NCBI GenBank assembly: GCA_012838895.1
Contig: DUOJ01000135.1
Span: 1-64,000 of the forward strand
Reading direction: 5' to 3'
DNA from: Spirochaetales bacterium
GTDB lineage: Bacteria; Spirochaetota; Spirochaetia; Sphaerochaetales; Sphaerochaetaceae
Length of the DNA: 64,000 bases
The position numbers and the translations under genes are program-made. The number at the start of each line of letters is the position of its first letter. Position 1 is the first letter of the stretch. Under the pieces are notes generated by a model, which saw only the letters and a list, made by a program, of their open reading frames with translations, ran no database searches and had not been told where the DNA came from. Positions 47,668 to 57,152 of this stretch are shown here, in pieces.

Positions 47668-48192
47668 TTACTTTTTTTGCCTAGAGGAGGCCGCCTCAAC
47701 GATTAGGGTAGCAATCTCTTGGGCACTAAGATTATCGGTATTTATCACAAGGTCGGCAACAGCTGGGTCGGTATTATCGATTGAATAAATTCGCTTGTAA
47801 CGTTTAGTATCTTTTCTATCGCGCCGTTTAGTCTCTTTGAGGCGCTCTTCAAGGGAGCCCCCCTCCCTTTCGTGTATGCGTGCCACACGCACCTCAAGGG
47901 ACCCCTCTAGGTAGACCTTCAAGTCGGCCTCCTTTAAGACCCAAATAGCTAAACGGGAACCCAAAACACAGTTTTTCTGCTCCATTGCCATCTCAACTTG
48001 TCGCCGATCGAGCTCTAGGTCGATTGAGTCATCCCTCTCAGCCATCTTACAAAAGGTCCAAAAATCGATTCCCCGCTCCTCAGCTAAGTTACGAAAAGTG
48101 AAGTTTATAAGGGGGTAACCGGTAATTTGAGAGACCAGAGTACTAACAGTAGTGTTACCACATCCGCTTCTACCCGAAATTGCTATCCTCAT
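47668..48192 (-). CDS. cmk: Cytidylate (CMP/dCMP) kinase-like
   Basis: MRIAISGRSGCGNTTVSTLVSQITGYPLINFTFRNLAEERG. Confidence 0.8.
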   Translation of the reverse strand: MRIAISGRSGCGNTTVSTLVSQITGYPLINFTFRNLAEERGIDFWTFCKMAERDDSIDLELDRRQVEMAMEQKNCVLGSRLAIWVLKEADLKVYLEGSLEVRVARIHEREGGSLEERLKETKRRDRKDTKRYKRIYSIDNTDPAVADLVINTDNLSAQEIATLIVEAASSRQKK

Positions 48193-48201
48193 CCCTCCCC
48201 C

Positions 48202-49071
48202 CTACTCAATATTTCTAAGCTGTTCTCGAATATTTTCGAGTGCCTCTTTCATTGTAACCACTTGCTGACTAATGGGAACTAAAACACTCTTGCTCCCAAT
48301 AGTATTAATCTCTCTATTCATCTCTTGGGCCAAAAAATCGAGTCTTTTTCCTATCGCCCCAGAAGCTTCACACCCCTCAAAAAAGGCCTTTAGGTGGGCT
48401 TCGAGGCGTACAATCTCTTCATTTATCGTTGCCCGGTTGAGTTGGATAGCCACCTCTTGTAGTACTCTCCCCTCATCGTACCCTTTGTCACCCAACAACT
48501 CCTCAATCTTATTGACCATCTCCCCTTTTAGATATCCTTCAAGCTCTTGAGCATGCCCCTTAACAACCTCTACGCCAGAAGCAATTTGGGTAGCTGATTT
48601 AACCAAATCTTCTTTAGTCGCCTCCCCCTCTTTAGAGCGTGAGGCTTTTAAGGTAGCCAACGCCTCATCTAAGAGGGAGAAGAGGGGCTCTTCATAGATC
48701 GAGGCATCCCCTTGGTAGAGGGGGACAACGACCCCTTCCAAGGCGATTAGAGTTTTAAGGTCAATTTTATTTTTTAAATTTGAGAGGGTTGCTACCTTTT
48801 GAAAGACCTTCTCGTACTCCCTTAAAGTCGCTTCATCGACATGGAGGTTATAATTGCTCTTTAGTTGGCGCAATCGTACATAGACCTCAACTCTCCCTCT
48901 TAAGAGGCTCTCTTTAACCCTCTCGTTGATCGCAATCTCATACTGCCCCAACACTGAAGGGAGATTGGTAGCAAGTTCGAGGTAGCGGTTGTTGTACGAT
49001 TTAATTTCAAGTGAGAGGAGATACTCCTCAGTGAGGCGTTCACTAGCGCCATAGCCAGTCATACTATCCAT
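48202..49071 (-). CDS. yicC: YicC family endoribonuclease-like protein
   Basis: MDSMTGYGASE..LSLEIKSYNNRYLELATNLP, C-terminal KRLDFLAQEMNREINTIGSKS. Confidence 0.92.
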   Translation of the reverse strand: MDSMTGYGASERLTEEYLLSLEIKSYNNRYLELATNLPSVLGQYEIAINERVKESLLRGRVEVYVRLRQLKSNYNLHVDEATLREYEKVFQKVATLSNLKNKIDLKTLIALEGVVVPLYQGDASIYEEPLFSLLDEALATLKASRSKEGEATKEDLVKSATQIASGVEVVKGHAQELEGYLKGEMVNKIEELLGDKGYDEGRVLQEVAIQLNRATINEEIVRLEAHLKAFFEGCEASGAIGKRLDFLAQEMNREINTIGSKSVLVPISQQVVTMKEALENIREQLRNIE

Positions 49072-50434
49072 TTAAGCTCCTCCTATGGTGGGCAATGGCA
49101 GCGCCTACTTGGTAGTTGTTGCCTGCCCCCATCGTAACGCAGAGGTCTCCCCTCTGCAACAGCTCACCGGTTTTAATGATTAGCTCCTCCCTAGTTACGA
49201 AAAGAGGGGCCTTTAGCGCTGAGGCTAACTCTTGTGAAAGGTGGGTTGCGTCCTCCCCATCACTCCGTGCCGAAGTGGCAATGGGACGTAAGAGGAGGAG
49301 GTCCCCCTTGCTAAGTTCTTCAACAAACCCTTTGAAGAAGGCTTTAGTGCGACTTGCGGTGTGAGGGTGGAAGATAATCACCACTCGCCGCTTAGGGTAG
49401 CTCCTCCTAATTGCCTCAATTACAGCTCTTATCTCATTGGGGTGATGGGCATAGTCGTCTATGTAGGTAACTCCGTCCTCATCAAAAAGGTGCTCAAATC
49501 TCCCCTTACACCCAGGAAAGGTTGCCCCTAATTCTAAGAAGTGGGGCAAATTCTCTTTATGGGTGATGGCACTGGCCAAGAGGGCACTCCCCACAACATT
49601 GAGGGTAAGGTGGAGAGAGTTAAAGGGGGCCTTAAAGCTCCCTTCAAGGGGCTCTAGGGTATACGTTTCTCTCCCCATCTTGAGGTGGTAATCGCTCCCC
49701 TCCTCTACCCCGTAGGTTACAAGGGGCAGATCTTGGCGCTCCTCTTTAACCCACTCAATCAAGAGGCGAGAGGAAGGTGAGTCTCCTCCACACACTAAAG
49801 GTGCCCCTTGGGGGAGACGCTCTACCAATCGCTTGAAGGAGTCGACTGTCTCTCTCTCCCCCTTAAAGTAGTCGGGGTGGTCCCAATCGATGGTGGTTAT
49901 TAACGCACCCTGCAAGGAGTAGAGGAGGAAGTGGTCGCGGTATTCACACGCCTCTATGAAGGTGAGCTTAGGCTCTATTGGGGCTGAAAGGGCGTTCTCC
50001 CCTTGAAGGTGAGAGCCGTAAATGAAAAGGGCGCTGGGTAGCATCGTCTCGAGGGCTCCAACAGCAGTTGTTTTGCCGTGGGTACCGCTCACCCCATAGC
50101 TGGCGATAGTTTCACTAATCTTTGCAATAAAATGGGGGTGGCTAAGGGTCTCAAAGCCCCTCTTTTTGACCTCTTCAATGAAGGGGGTGTTACTATAAGC
50201 AGCGCTGTAGATAACCAAGTCGCTATTGGCGGGGATAAGGTTGGGGGAGAACCCTTCAAACCACTCTATAGCGCCCTCTTTTAGCACCTCTTCGGTGGCA
50301 AAGTGTTCACTAGAGTCGCAGCCACTCACTTTAATCCCCATCTTCGAGAGGCGCACAGCTAAGGGGGCCATAATGGTCCCCTTTATCCCAACAAGAAAGA
50401 GATCTTTACCTTTTAAATTAGTGAGGAAGCTCAC
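49064..50434 (-). CDS. murC: UDP-N-acetylmuramate--alanine ligase (MurC/Mpl family)
   Basis: LVGIKGTIMAPLAVRLSKMGIKVSGCD, GVSGTHGKTTAVGALE, DDYAHHPNEIRA. Confidence 0.85.
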   Translation of the reverse strand: MSFLTNLKGKDLFLVGIKGTIMAPLAVRLSKMGIKVSGCDSSEHFATEEVLKEGAIEWFEGFSPNLIPANSDLVIYSAAYSNTPFIEEVKKRGFETLSHPHFIAKISETIASYGVSGTHGKTTAVGALETMLPSALFIYGSHLQGENALSAPIEPKLTFIEACEYRDHFLLYSLQGALITTIDWDHPDYFKGERETVDSFKRLVERLPQGAPLVCGGDSPSSRLLIEWVKEERQDLPLVTYGVEEGSDYHLKMGRETYTLEPLEGSFKAPFNSLHLTLNVVGSALLASAITHKENLPHFLELGATFPGCKGRFEHLFDEDGVTYIDDYAHHPNEIRAVIEAIRRSYPKRRVVIIFHPHTASRTKAFFKGFVEELSKGDLLLLRPIATSARSDGEDATHLSQELASALKAPLFVTREELIIKTGELLQRGDLCVTMGAGNNYQVGAAIAHHRRSLNG

Positions 50435-50459
50435 TAGGACACCCCCTAAGTAGGGTTCT

Positions 50460-50630
50460 CTAATTGGCTCTCTTTAACGTTGCATTACACTGCTTGCAAA
50501 TCATCGCTTTGGTGCCATCAATTTCGCGCTCGTACAAAACCTTAATACCGGTCCGTTTACAGACGGGGCAATCCCCTCTACCACGAAATTGTTGCTCTCT
50601 GATTCCAGCTCCCCTATGTGCTTTTGCCAT
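50460..50630 (-). CDS. Small zinc-ribbon protein, 56 aa
   Basis: MAKAHRGAGIREQQFRGRGDCPVCKRTGIKVLYEREIDGTKAMICKQCNATLKRAN (CPVC...CKQC); own RBS and promoter; absent from supplied ORF track. Confidence 0.8.
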   Translation of the reverse strand: MAKAHRGAGIREQQFRGRGDCPVCKRTGIKVLYEREIDGTKAMICKQCNATLKRAN

Positions 50631-50666
50631 TTAAAACTCCTTGAAGCGCGAGATTATAACGGTCTG

Positions 50667-50695
50667 ACTATAGATATCTTAGCCGAGATTGTCAA
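50667..50695 (-). promoter_or_regulatory. Strong sigma70-type promoter for zinc ribbon-murC-yicC-cmk-rpoZ-miaA
   Basis: Minus strand TTGACA (50690-50695), 17-nt spacer, TATAGT (50667-50672). Confidence 0.7.
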
Positions 50696-50699
50696 GCTA

Positions 50700-51761
50700 C
50701 TAGAGGGACCATTTGAGAGCTGTCTGGAGACGCCAGACATCAGTTTTTAGAGAGTAGAGGGCAATTACGTCTAGATGCACCTTCCACAACTGTCCCCCCA
50801 ATCCCATTGTCACAACCCCCTGACCATCAAAAGCAAAGGGAGAACCCTCCCCTCCCATATTCTCTAGATACCCCCCCCTTAAAGCTAACCAAACGTTGCT
50901 CAAAAATTGGACCTTCCCCTCCAGCCCCATATTAATTGAGCGCTCTTCGTTATCACCTAAATTGGTTAGATCGAAAGCAAAGTTAAAGACAACCCGATTG
51001 AGCTCATTGTCACGGTTGTAGATAGGGGAAGAGAGAGCTAGCCCAAGCGTAAGCCCCGAATAGAGGTTGAGGAGGTCGAGACTCAATTCGTTACTTGAAG
51101 AGTCGTAGCTAAAAAGAGAGTCGCTCATTATACCGATAGAGATCCAGCGATAAGTGAGGAGGAGTCCAAAACCGGCGGAGAAGAGTTGTCCATCGGCACT
51201 CCCCCCTCGGTAGCGCTCAAAGATTGTCTCCCTAAAGTAATCGGTGAGGGTGTGCCCCTCCCTCAAGACCACCCCTCGCTCGGAGCGGTTCCCCCCTCGG
51301 ACAAATAAACCGAATGAGAAAATTGGCCACCCGTAAGAGAGGGTTAATTGAATACGTGAGTCGTTGTACCCCTCAAAATAGAGAGCGTCTCCCTGTAGAG
51401 AGCGATTTTCTAAAACATTAGAGAGGGCAATTGAGAGGGCTATGTAACGGTTACTAAGGAGCATACCTAAGGTTGTCGAGGGATTTTGCAAGAAGGGGGC
51501 AAAGTCGTTAACGTCAGCACTACTGCCAACTTTCTCACTAAAACGCCCCTCTACAAGAAACATTGGTTGTTCGTGGTGGTAGAGGGTGGCAGGGTTACGG
51601 TAGAGAGAGGCTGGGGTATCGGCTAGAGCCACACCAGCACCCCCCATAGCAAGGGTTCTTAGATCAATAAAGCGGGCAATCTCTTCAAAACTCTCTTGTT
51701 TAGCACTTAAAGGGGAGATAAAGATGAGCAATAGAAATAGAGACAGAACACTTTTTCTCAA
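50700..51761 (-). CDS. Outer-membrane protein, UPF0164/PorV-like
   Basis: TTG start overlapping MTase stop (TTGA); signal peptide LRKSVLSLFLLLIFISPLSA; LRTLAMGGAGVALADTPASLYRNPATL. Confidence 0.72.
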   Translation of the reverse strand: MRKSVLSLFLLLIFISPLSAKQESFEEIARFIDLRTLAMGGAGVALADTPASLYRNPATLYHHEQPMFLVEGRFSEKVGSSADVNDFAPFLQNPSTTLGMLLSNRYIALSIALSNVLENRSLQGDALYFEGYNDSRIQLTLSYGWPIFSFGLFVRGGNRSERGVVLREGHTLTDYFRETIFERYRGGSADGQLFSAGFGLLLTYRWISIGIMSDSLFSYDSSSNELSLDLLNLYSGLTLGLALSSPIYNRDNELNRVVFNFAFDLTNLGDNEERSINMGLEGKVQFLSNVWLALRGGYLENMGGEGSPFAFDGQGVVTMGLGGQLWKVHLDVIALYSLKTDVWRLQTALKWSL

Positions 51762-53347
51762 TTTTTCCTCGCAATCAGGGGGACTAAAAACTCCCTTAGG
51801 CGCTCTGCGACAGAGGGGTCTCCCCCCGCCCAATCCAACTCCTTTAGAACTCTCTCCAGTTTAACTTTTTCATCTAGACGACGCAAGAGAGGATAGAGGC
51901 GCCGCTCCAGTTTACCCCTCTCACTCTGATTGGGGTCCAGTATCGCCCTAACTAACACTTTGAGCCCCTCGTCGAGGTTGTCACAACTGTTAGCTTCAAG
52001 ATGTTCCACCTCCCACTCGAGCTGCTCAACCTCTTTATTGAGGAGCACCTCCAAAGGGGGTAACCCATCCAAAATTAGCCCCCCAATAAAGGGGTAGTCG
52101 GGGAGACTCTGGGGGGTTTTAAAGAGCCTATCGGTTAGATTGGAGAGACGTTCAACTAGAGGTAATAGCTCAATTCCAGACTCAACCGGGAGGTGAAAAT
52201 TGCCCATTTTTCCCGCAACAAAAATATACTCAATGTTTTGTTTACCTTTGCTCTGTCTCCCCCCCTGGTTCCTTTTAGCCACCGGTATTACGGTAACGGG
52301 GCCATGACGTGGTTCTAATAGCTCGTAGATGCGCTCAATTTCAACTATCCCCTTAGCGGGATAGGTGAGGACAATGTGGCGCGCATCGATTGAACCAAAG
52401 AGGTTAACAAAGGCTAAGTCGGCCTCTTTAAGGGAACAAAAGGGGCTGTAAGTTTGGCGCCAATCGCGACGGATTCCCCCCTTGTCAAGGAGATTTCCCT
52501 CGCTGTCCCGCTCTTCAGAGGGGCGGTAGTTATCCCAGATGGTGATGGTATTGAGGAGGTGGTAGTTGTTCCCATACTGCTGGACAGTCGCTGGGGGGTC
52601 GAGATAGCAGATATCACCACTAGTGCTCTTTAAAAAATCGGCGGCACTCATCAAAGAGACCTCCCCCCTTTTCAGTGGCTCATCAACTAGGGTGGGAACG
52701 CGTAGCACCGGCGGCTCTACTATCCGGCGACGCGCTAATGAGCCCTCCGTGACAAACTTCTTTTGGTAGGCGGTGAAGGAGCCAAGGGTATTGGCTTTAC
52801 GAGAAGCCTCGTAGAGGAGAGCTGCAATTACAACGGCCCGCTCAGCCTCATCGTCTAGACTCCTTTCAACCTCGTTACGCACCTGGTCAAAAAAGCGGGC
52901 ATTGGCTGCTGTAAAAAAGAGGCGCTCCTTTTGTCCATCGTAATAGTTATCGTCTTGGGGGGCGTAGTGGTGACTGAGGTACCCCCCCAAGAGGGGTTCC
53001 TCTGTATTGTAGGCGTAGAGTCCCTCGAGATTAAGGAGGGAGAAGTAGGCATCAATTCCCCCCATCTCTCTAAACATCTGTGATAAATCGTCATTAGTTA
53101 GGGTGAGGTAGACATAGTTTACGAGGTGGGCAAAGGGTTGATTATCGTTAGCTTTAACCCCCATCCCAAGGTTTCGAGCAATGCGCGAAATAGCACCTGA
53201 GCCACAAAAGGGGTCGATAAAAGTGGTCTCTCCCCGAGGTGCTTTCAACTCAGAGAAGAGGAGTTTGAGCGACTCCCCAATCGATCGCTTGTTACCAATT
53301 ATTGAGATTAGTTGATCTCTCTCATAACTGGGGAGGGCGAGGGGCAA
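51758..53347 (-). CDS. D12-class DNA adenine methyltransferase-like protein (motif IV DPPA)
   Basis: ISIIGNKRSIGESL, FIDPFCGSGAISRIARNLG motif I, ICYLDPPATVQQYGNNYHLLNTI; start uncertain (TTG 53347 after GGAGAAGGAGAAG). Confidence 0.8.
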   Translation of the reverse strand: MPLALPSYERDQLISIIGNKRSIGESLKLLFSELKAPRGETTFIDPFCGSGAISRIARNLGMGVKANDNQPFAHLVNYVYLTLTNDDLSQMFREMGGIDAYFSLLNLEGLYAYNTEEPLLGGYLSHHYAPQDDNYYDGQKERLFFTAANARFFDQVRNEVERSLDDEAERAVVIAALLYEASRKANTLGSFTAYQKKFVTEGSLARRRIVEPPVLRVPTLVDEPLKRGEVSLMSAADFLKSTSGDICYLDPPATVQQYGNNYHLLNTITIWDNYRPSEERDSEGNLLDKGGIRRDWRQTYSPFCSLKEADLAFVNLFGSIDARHIVLTYPAKGIVEIERIYELLEPRHGPVTVIPVAKRNQGGRQSKGKQNIEYIFVAGKMGNFHLPVESGIELLPLVERLSNLTDRLFKTPQSLPDYPFIGGLILDGLPPLEVLLNKEVEQLEWEVEHLEANSCDNLDEGLKVLVRAILDPNQSERGKLERRLYPLLRRLDEKVKLERVLKELDWAGGDPSVAERLREFLVPLIARKN

Positions 53348-53421
53348 GAGCTTCTCCTTCTCCTCTCCTTCCTTGAAAAAGGGGAGGAACCTTGATACGA
53401 TATCGTCAATAAGGACGCTTG

Positions 53422-54867
53422 ATGAGAAGATTATCAGTGTTATGGACAAAAGACAAGGTACGCCGTGAATGTACAATTCGTGGCATAGGGGACCCTCTAG
53501 TGGGGACCCTCTCTCTTGTCGCCCAAGAGTGTGGCCCTAATTCGATCTTTGTGGCCCTCCAAGGGCTCCACCATGATGGCCACACCTTTATCGAGGAGGC
53601 AATTGAACGGGGGGCTGAAGTTGTTGTCCATAGCGCCCCCCTTGATTACTACCGTCCAGACAAGGTCTATCTGCAACACCCCAATCCACGCCGCCTCGCC
53701 TCCCTCTTCGCCGCTTCCCTCTATGGCCCTATCCCCTCCTATATAGTGGGAGTTACCGGCACTGATGGGAAGAGCACAACTTGTGAATTCTTGTGGCAAT
53801 TTTTAAGTACATCAGGGGTTAAGTGTGGACTCCTTTCAACCACCTCCTATGATGATGGCACCGGCAAGAGGGGGAGCCCTTATAGACAGAGCACCCCCGA
53901 AGCCCCCCTAATTTACACCTTTTTAGCAACTTGTTACAAAAATGGGGTTGAGGTGGTAATTCTTGAAGCGACGAGCCACGGCCTCTCTCTGGAGGCTAGT
54001 CGCCTTGTGGATATAACCTTCAGTGGAGCCATTGTCACCTCTTTAAGTAGCGAGCACCTTGAGTTTCACACCACCCAAGAGCGCTATGTCGATGCTAAGG
54101 TTAACTTAGTACGCCAACTCAAAGAGGGGGGATGGCTCGCCCTTCCCAAGTCTCTCCCCTCTTTCAACCTCTTCACTAAGGAGGGGATAAAACTCCTCCC
54201 CTACGCACTCGATGAGGGCTTAGGGGGATCTACCCTAAGTGAAGCATGGGATAAACGGGTGATTGCTTTAGATAATGGAACTACCCTTACCCTCCCCTAC
54301 GGACAAAAGTGTTATGCCCAAAATGCTTTGGGGGCCTATCTAGGGGCTACTCAGATAGCTAAAGAGGTTAAACTTGATAAACTGACTCCGGTAGCTGGGC
54401 GCTTTGAGGTGATAGCCACCTCCCCCTTCTTAATAATCATCGACTTTGCCCACACCGGAGAGGCCTTTAACCTCCTTTTTAGCCACCTAAAGGGGCACTT
54501 TAATAATAAAAAGCTGGTTGCCCTCTTCGGCTCCGCTGGGGAGAGGGACCGCCAAAAGAGGTTCACATTGGGCTACAGTAGTGGCCTCTACTGCGACGCC
54601 ATCTTCTTAACCGACGAAGACCCCCGCTTAGAAGAGCCTCAACAAATTGAAAATGATATTGTTGCCGGCATTGAGGCAGCCTCTTTTAGAGGCGACCTCT
54701 TTAAGATCTATGGGAGGCGCTCAGCAATTGAAGCGGCTCTCAATTATTGCGACACCTCCTCAATCCTCCTTTTGTTGGGAAAAGGGCACGAAAGTACCAT
54801 TCAACACGCCACCTACCAAGAGGCGTGGAGCGAGCGAGGGGTAGTAGAAGAGGTACTAAAATGGTAA
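53422..54867 (+). CDS. murE: UDP-N-acetylmuramyl-tripeptide synthetase
   Basis: IVGVTGTDGKSTTCEFL, STPEAPLIYTFLATC, IIDFAHTGEAF, DEDPR substrate loop. Confidence 0.9.
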   Translation: MRRLSVLWTKDKVRRECTIRGIGDPLVGTLSLVAQECGPNSIFVALQGLHHDGHTFIEEAIERGAEVVVHSAPLDYYRPDKVYLQHPNPRRLASLFAASLYGPIPSYIVGVTGTDGKSTTCEFLWQFLSTSGVKCGLLSTTSYDDGTGKRGSPYRQSTPEAPLIYTFLATCYKNGVEVVILEATSHGLSLEASRLVDITFSGAIVTSLSSEHLEFHTTQERYVDAKVNLVRQLKEGGWLALPKSLPSFNLFTKEGIKLLPYALDEGLGGSTLSEAWDKRVIALDNGTTLTLPYGQKCYAQNALGAYLGATQIAKEVKLDKLTPVAGRFEVIATSPFLIIIDFAHTGEAFNLLFSHLKGHFNNKKLVALFGSAGERDRQKRFTLGYSSGLYCDAIFLTDEDPRLEEPQQIENDIVAGIEAASFRGDLFKIYGRRSAIEAALNYCDTSSILLLLGKGHESTIQHATYQEAWSERGVVEEVLKW

Positions 54868-55922
54868 TTGCACTCCTTTATGGCGGGGTTTCAGTGGAAC
54901 ATGTCGTCTCATGTCGCTCTGCTATGACGGTTGGTAAAAAGTTAAAAGCTCTGGGTCACCAGGTAGTCCCCATAGCTATTGCCCGTGATGGGCGCTGGAG
55001 CCTCTACGAAGAGGTCTCTCTAGAGACCACCTTTACCCCACACCGCGCTGTAGCGATAGCTCCGGGGGGAGGTTTAACCCTTCAAGGCGAGCCACTTAAG
55101 GTTGACCTAGCCTTCCCCGTTACCCACGGGAGCGGAGGAGAAGATGGACTTCTACAAGGACTCTTAGAGCTCGCCCATATCCCCTATATCGGCTCGCCCC
55201 CCCTAGCTAGCAGTGTAGGAATGCACAAGAGTGTCACTAAAGAGGTGGTCTCTCCTTGGGGGGTTCCCACCCTCCCCTCCTATTTAATTAAGAGAGGCGA
55301 GCCCTTCTCGCCTCAATCTATTATCGCAAATCTAGGGCCTTCTCTCATTGTCAAACCCGATGATGGGGGCTCGTCTGTAGGTGTTACCCCTCTTTTAAAG
55401 AGCAGTGAAGAGGCGTTGACGGGGGCGGTCGAGAAAGCTTTTAGCTTTACCAACCGGGTCTTAGTCGAACCCCTTGTGACCAACATGGTGGAAGTGGAGT
55501 GTGCCGTTATAGCTGATAAAGGGGGTTACCTTAGTAGCCCCCCAGGCCTCGTTAGAAACCCTCTCAAGGGGGATAATTTCTTAACCTACCACCAAAAATA
55601 TCTCTCCTCTAACCAAGCCTATATCGAGGTGCCAGCCCCGATTGGAGAAGAGAAACTTAAAGAGATTTCAGAGCTAGCCTGTATGGTAGCTCAAGCCCTC
55701 TCGGTAGCGGGGTATGCGCGGGTCGACTTCTTCTTAGAGGAGAGCGGGAAAGTGTGGTTTAATGAAATCAACACCCTCCCCGGGTTAACTGATAAATCCC
55801 ACTTCCCCGTTTTGGCAGCTACTATTGGCTACCCCTGGGAGCGCCTAATTCCCCACCTGATTGAGGAGGCTCTTAGAGTAGCTGCTTCACAAAGGGGCCT
55901 CAACCTTTATGGGGAGGAGTAG
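54861..55922 (+). CDS. ddl: D-alanine--D-alanine ligase
   Basis: LLYGGVSVEHVVSCRSA, FPVTHGSGGEDGLLQGLLEL, VKPDDGGSSVGV, WFNEINTLPGLTDKS. Confidence 0.94.
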   Translation: MVIALLYGGVSVEHVVSCRSAMTVGKKLKALGHQVVPIAIARDGRWSLYEEVSLETTFTPHRAVAIAPGGGLTLQGEPLKVDLAFPVTHGSGGEDGLLQGLLELAHIPYIGSPPLASSVGMHKSVTKEVVSPWGVPTLPSYLIKRGEPFSPQSIIANLGPSLIVKPDDGGSSVGVTPLLKSSEEALTGAVEKAFSFTNRVLVEPLVTNMVEVECAVIADKGGYLSSPPGLVRNPLKGDNFLTYHQKYLSSNQAYIEVPAPIGEEKLKEISELACMVAQALSVAGYARVDFFLEESGKVWFNEINTLPGLTDKSHFPVLAATIGYPWERLIPHLIEEALRVAASQRGLNLYGEE

Positions 55923-55924
55923 TT

Positions 55925-57088
55925 GTGGAGAGTGTCTGGTTCCATGTCGATATGGATGCCTTCTATGCCAGTGTCGAGCAACTCGACAACCCCTCCTATA
56001 GGGGGAAGCCGGTTGTTGTGGGAGGCTTGGGCAACCGCGGAGTTGTTTCAGCCTGCTCCTACGAAGCACGCACCTATGGGGTCCACTCGGCCCTTCCAAT
56101 GTACCGTGCCCGTCAACTTTGCCCCCACGCAATCTTTGTGACACCTCGAATCGAGCGCTACAGTGAGGCTAGCCACCAAGTAGTCTCCCTCCTTAAAGAG
56201 TTCTCCCCCACCGTCCAGCAGATCTCGATTGATGAAGCGTTCCTCGACATGACGGGGACTGAGCGTCTTTACGGCAAACCGCGCCAGGCGGCCACCCTCC
56301 TTAAAAATAGGGTTAAAAACGAAATTGGCCTCACTACCAGTGTCGGTATCGGCACCTCCCGCTTTATCGCCAAGATGGCAAGTGGCTACGATAAACCCGA
56401 CGGGTTGTGTCGTATCTCAAAAGGGAACGAAGAGCGGTTCATCGACACCATTGGTCTCAAAAAACTGTTTGGAATTGGGGAGGCGACCTTAGCTATATTG
56501 AATCGCCACTCGATTACTACGCCAGCGCAAGTTAGGGAGTTCTCCCTTGAGCACCTACAAGCGCTTCTGGGTGAGTCGGGGGGGCTCTATCTCTACCACG
56601 CTTGTCGAGGCATTGACCCAGGCATCTACACAGGGGTGACTAAATCGCGCTCTATAAGTACCGAAAACACCTTTGCTAACGATATCGATAACGAAAAGGA
56701 GCTGTTGCAACAGCTCCTCATGATGTCGCATGAAGTTATGTTTAGAGCTCTACAGGAGAACCTCTCCTCTTCAACCGTGGCTATCAAGGTGCGCTTCAGC
56801 GACTTCACCACAGTGAGTGCTCAAAAGGGATTAGACCATAACCTCTACTCGGGGGAGCAGATCTACGAAGTTGCCCAAGAACTCCTTAAGAGCCGATGGC
56901 GAGATTCCCAGAAGGTGCGCCTCTTGGGGGTGGGACTCTATGGGGTGAGTGACCAGGGTCCCCCTGTCCAGCAAGAGCTCTTTGAAGATCCCTATAAACG
57001 CAAGGGGGAGCTCGAGAAAGCGGTCCTCTCCCTCCGTTCTAAGGGGAGAAACATTCAAAAGGCGAGCCTTTTAGAAGAAAACGATTAA
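55925..57088 (+). CDS. dinB: DNA polymerase IV (Y-family)
   Basis: WFHVDMDAFYASVEQLDNP, ISIDEAFLDMTG, TSVGIGTSRFIAKMASGYDKPDG; GTG start. Confidence 0.93.
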   Translation: MESVWFHVDMDAFYASVEQLDNPSYRGKPVVVGGLGNRGVVSACSYEARTYGVHSALPMYRARQLCPHAIFVTPRIERYSEASHQVVSLLKEFSPTVQQISIDEAFLDMTGTERLYGKPRQAATLLKNRVKNEIGLTTSVGIGTSRFIAKMASGYDKPDGLCRISKGNEERFIDTIGLKKLFGIGEATLAILNRHSITTPAQVREFSLEHLQALLGESGGLYLYHACRGIDPGIYTGVTKSRSISTENTFANDIDNEKELLQQLLMMSHEVMFRALQENLSSSTVAIKVRFSDFTTVSAQKGLDHNLYSGEQIYEVAQELLKSRWRDSQKVRLLGVGLYGVSDQGPPVQQELFEDPYKRKGELEKAVLSLRSKGRNIQKASLLEEND

Positions 57089-57152
57089 TGCCCCTCCTCT
57101 TGCTAGAGACTCTCTATTGGTGGTACAGTAGCGGTGGATTAGGGAGTAGAGC

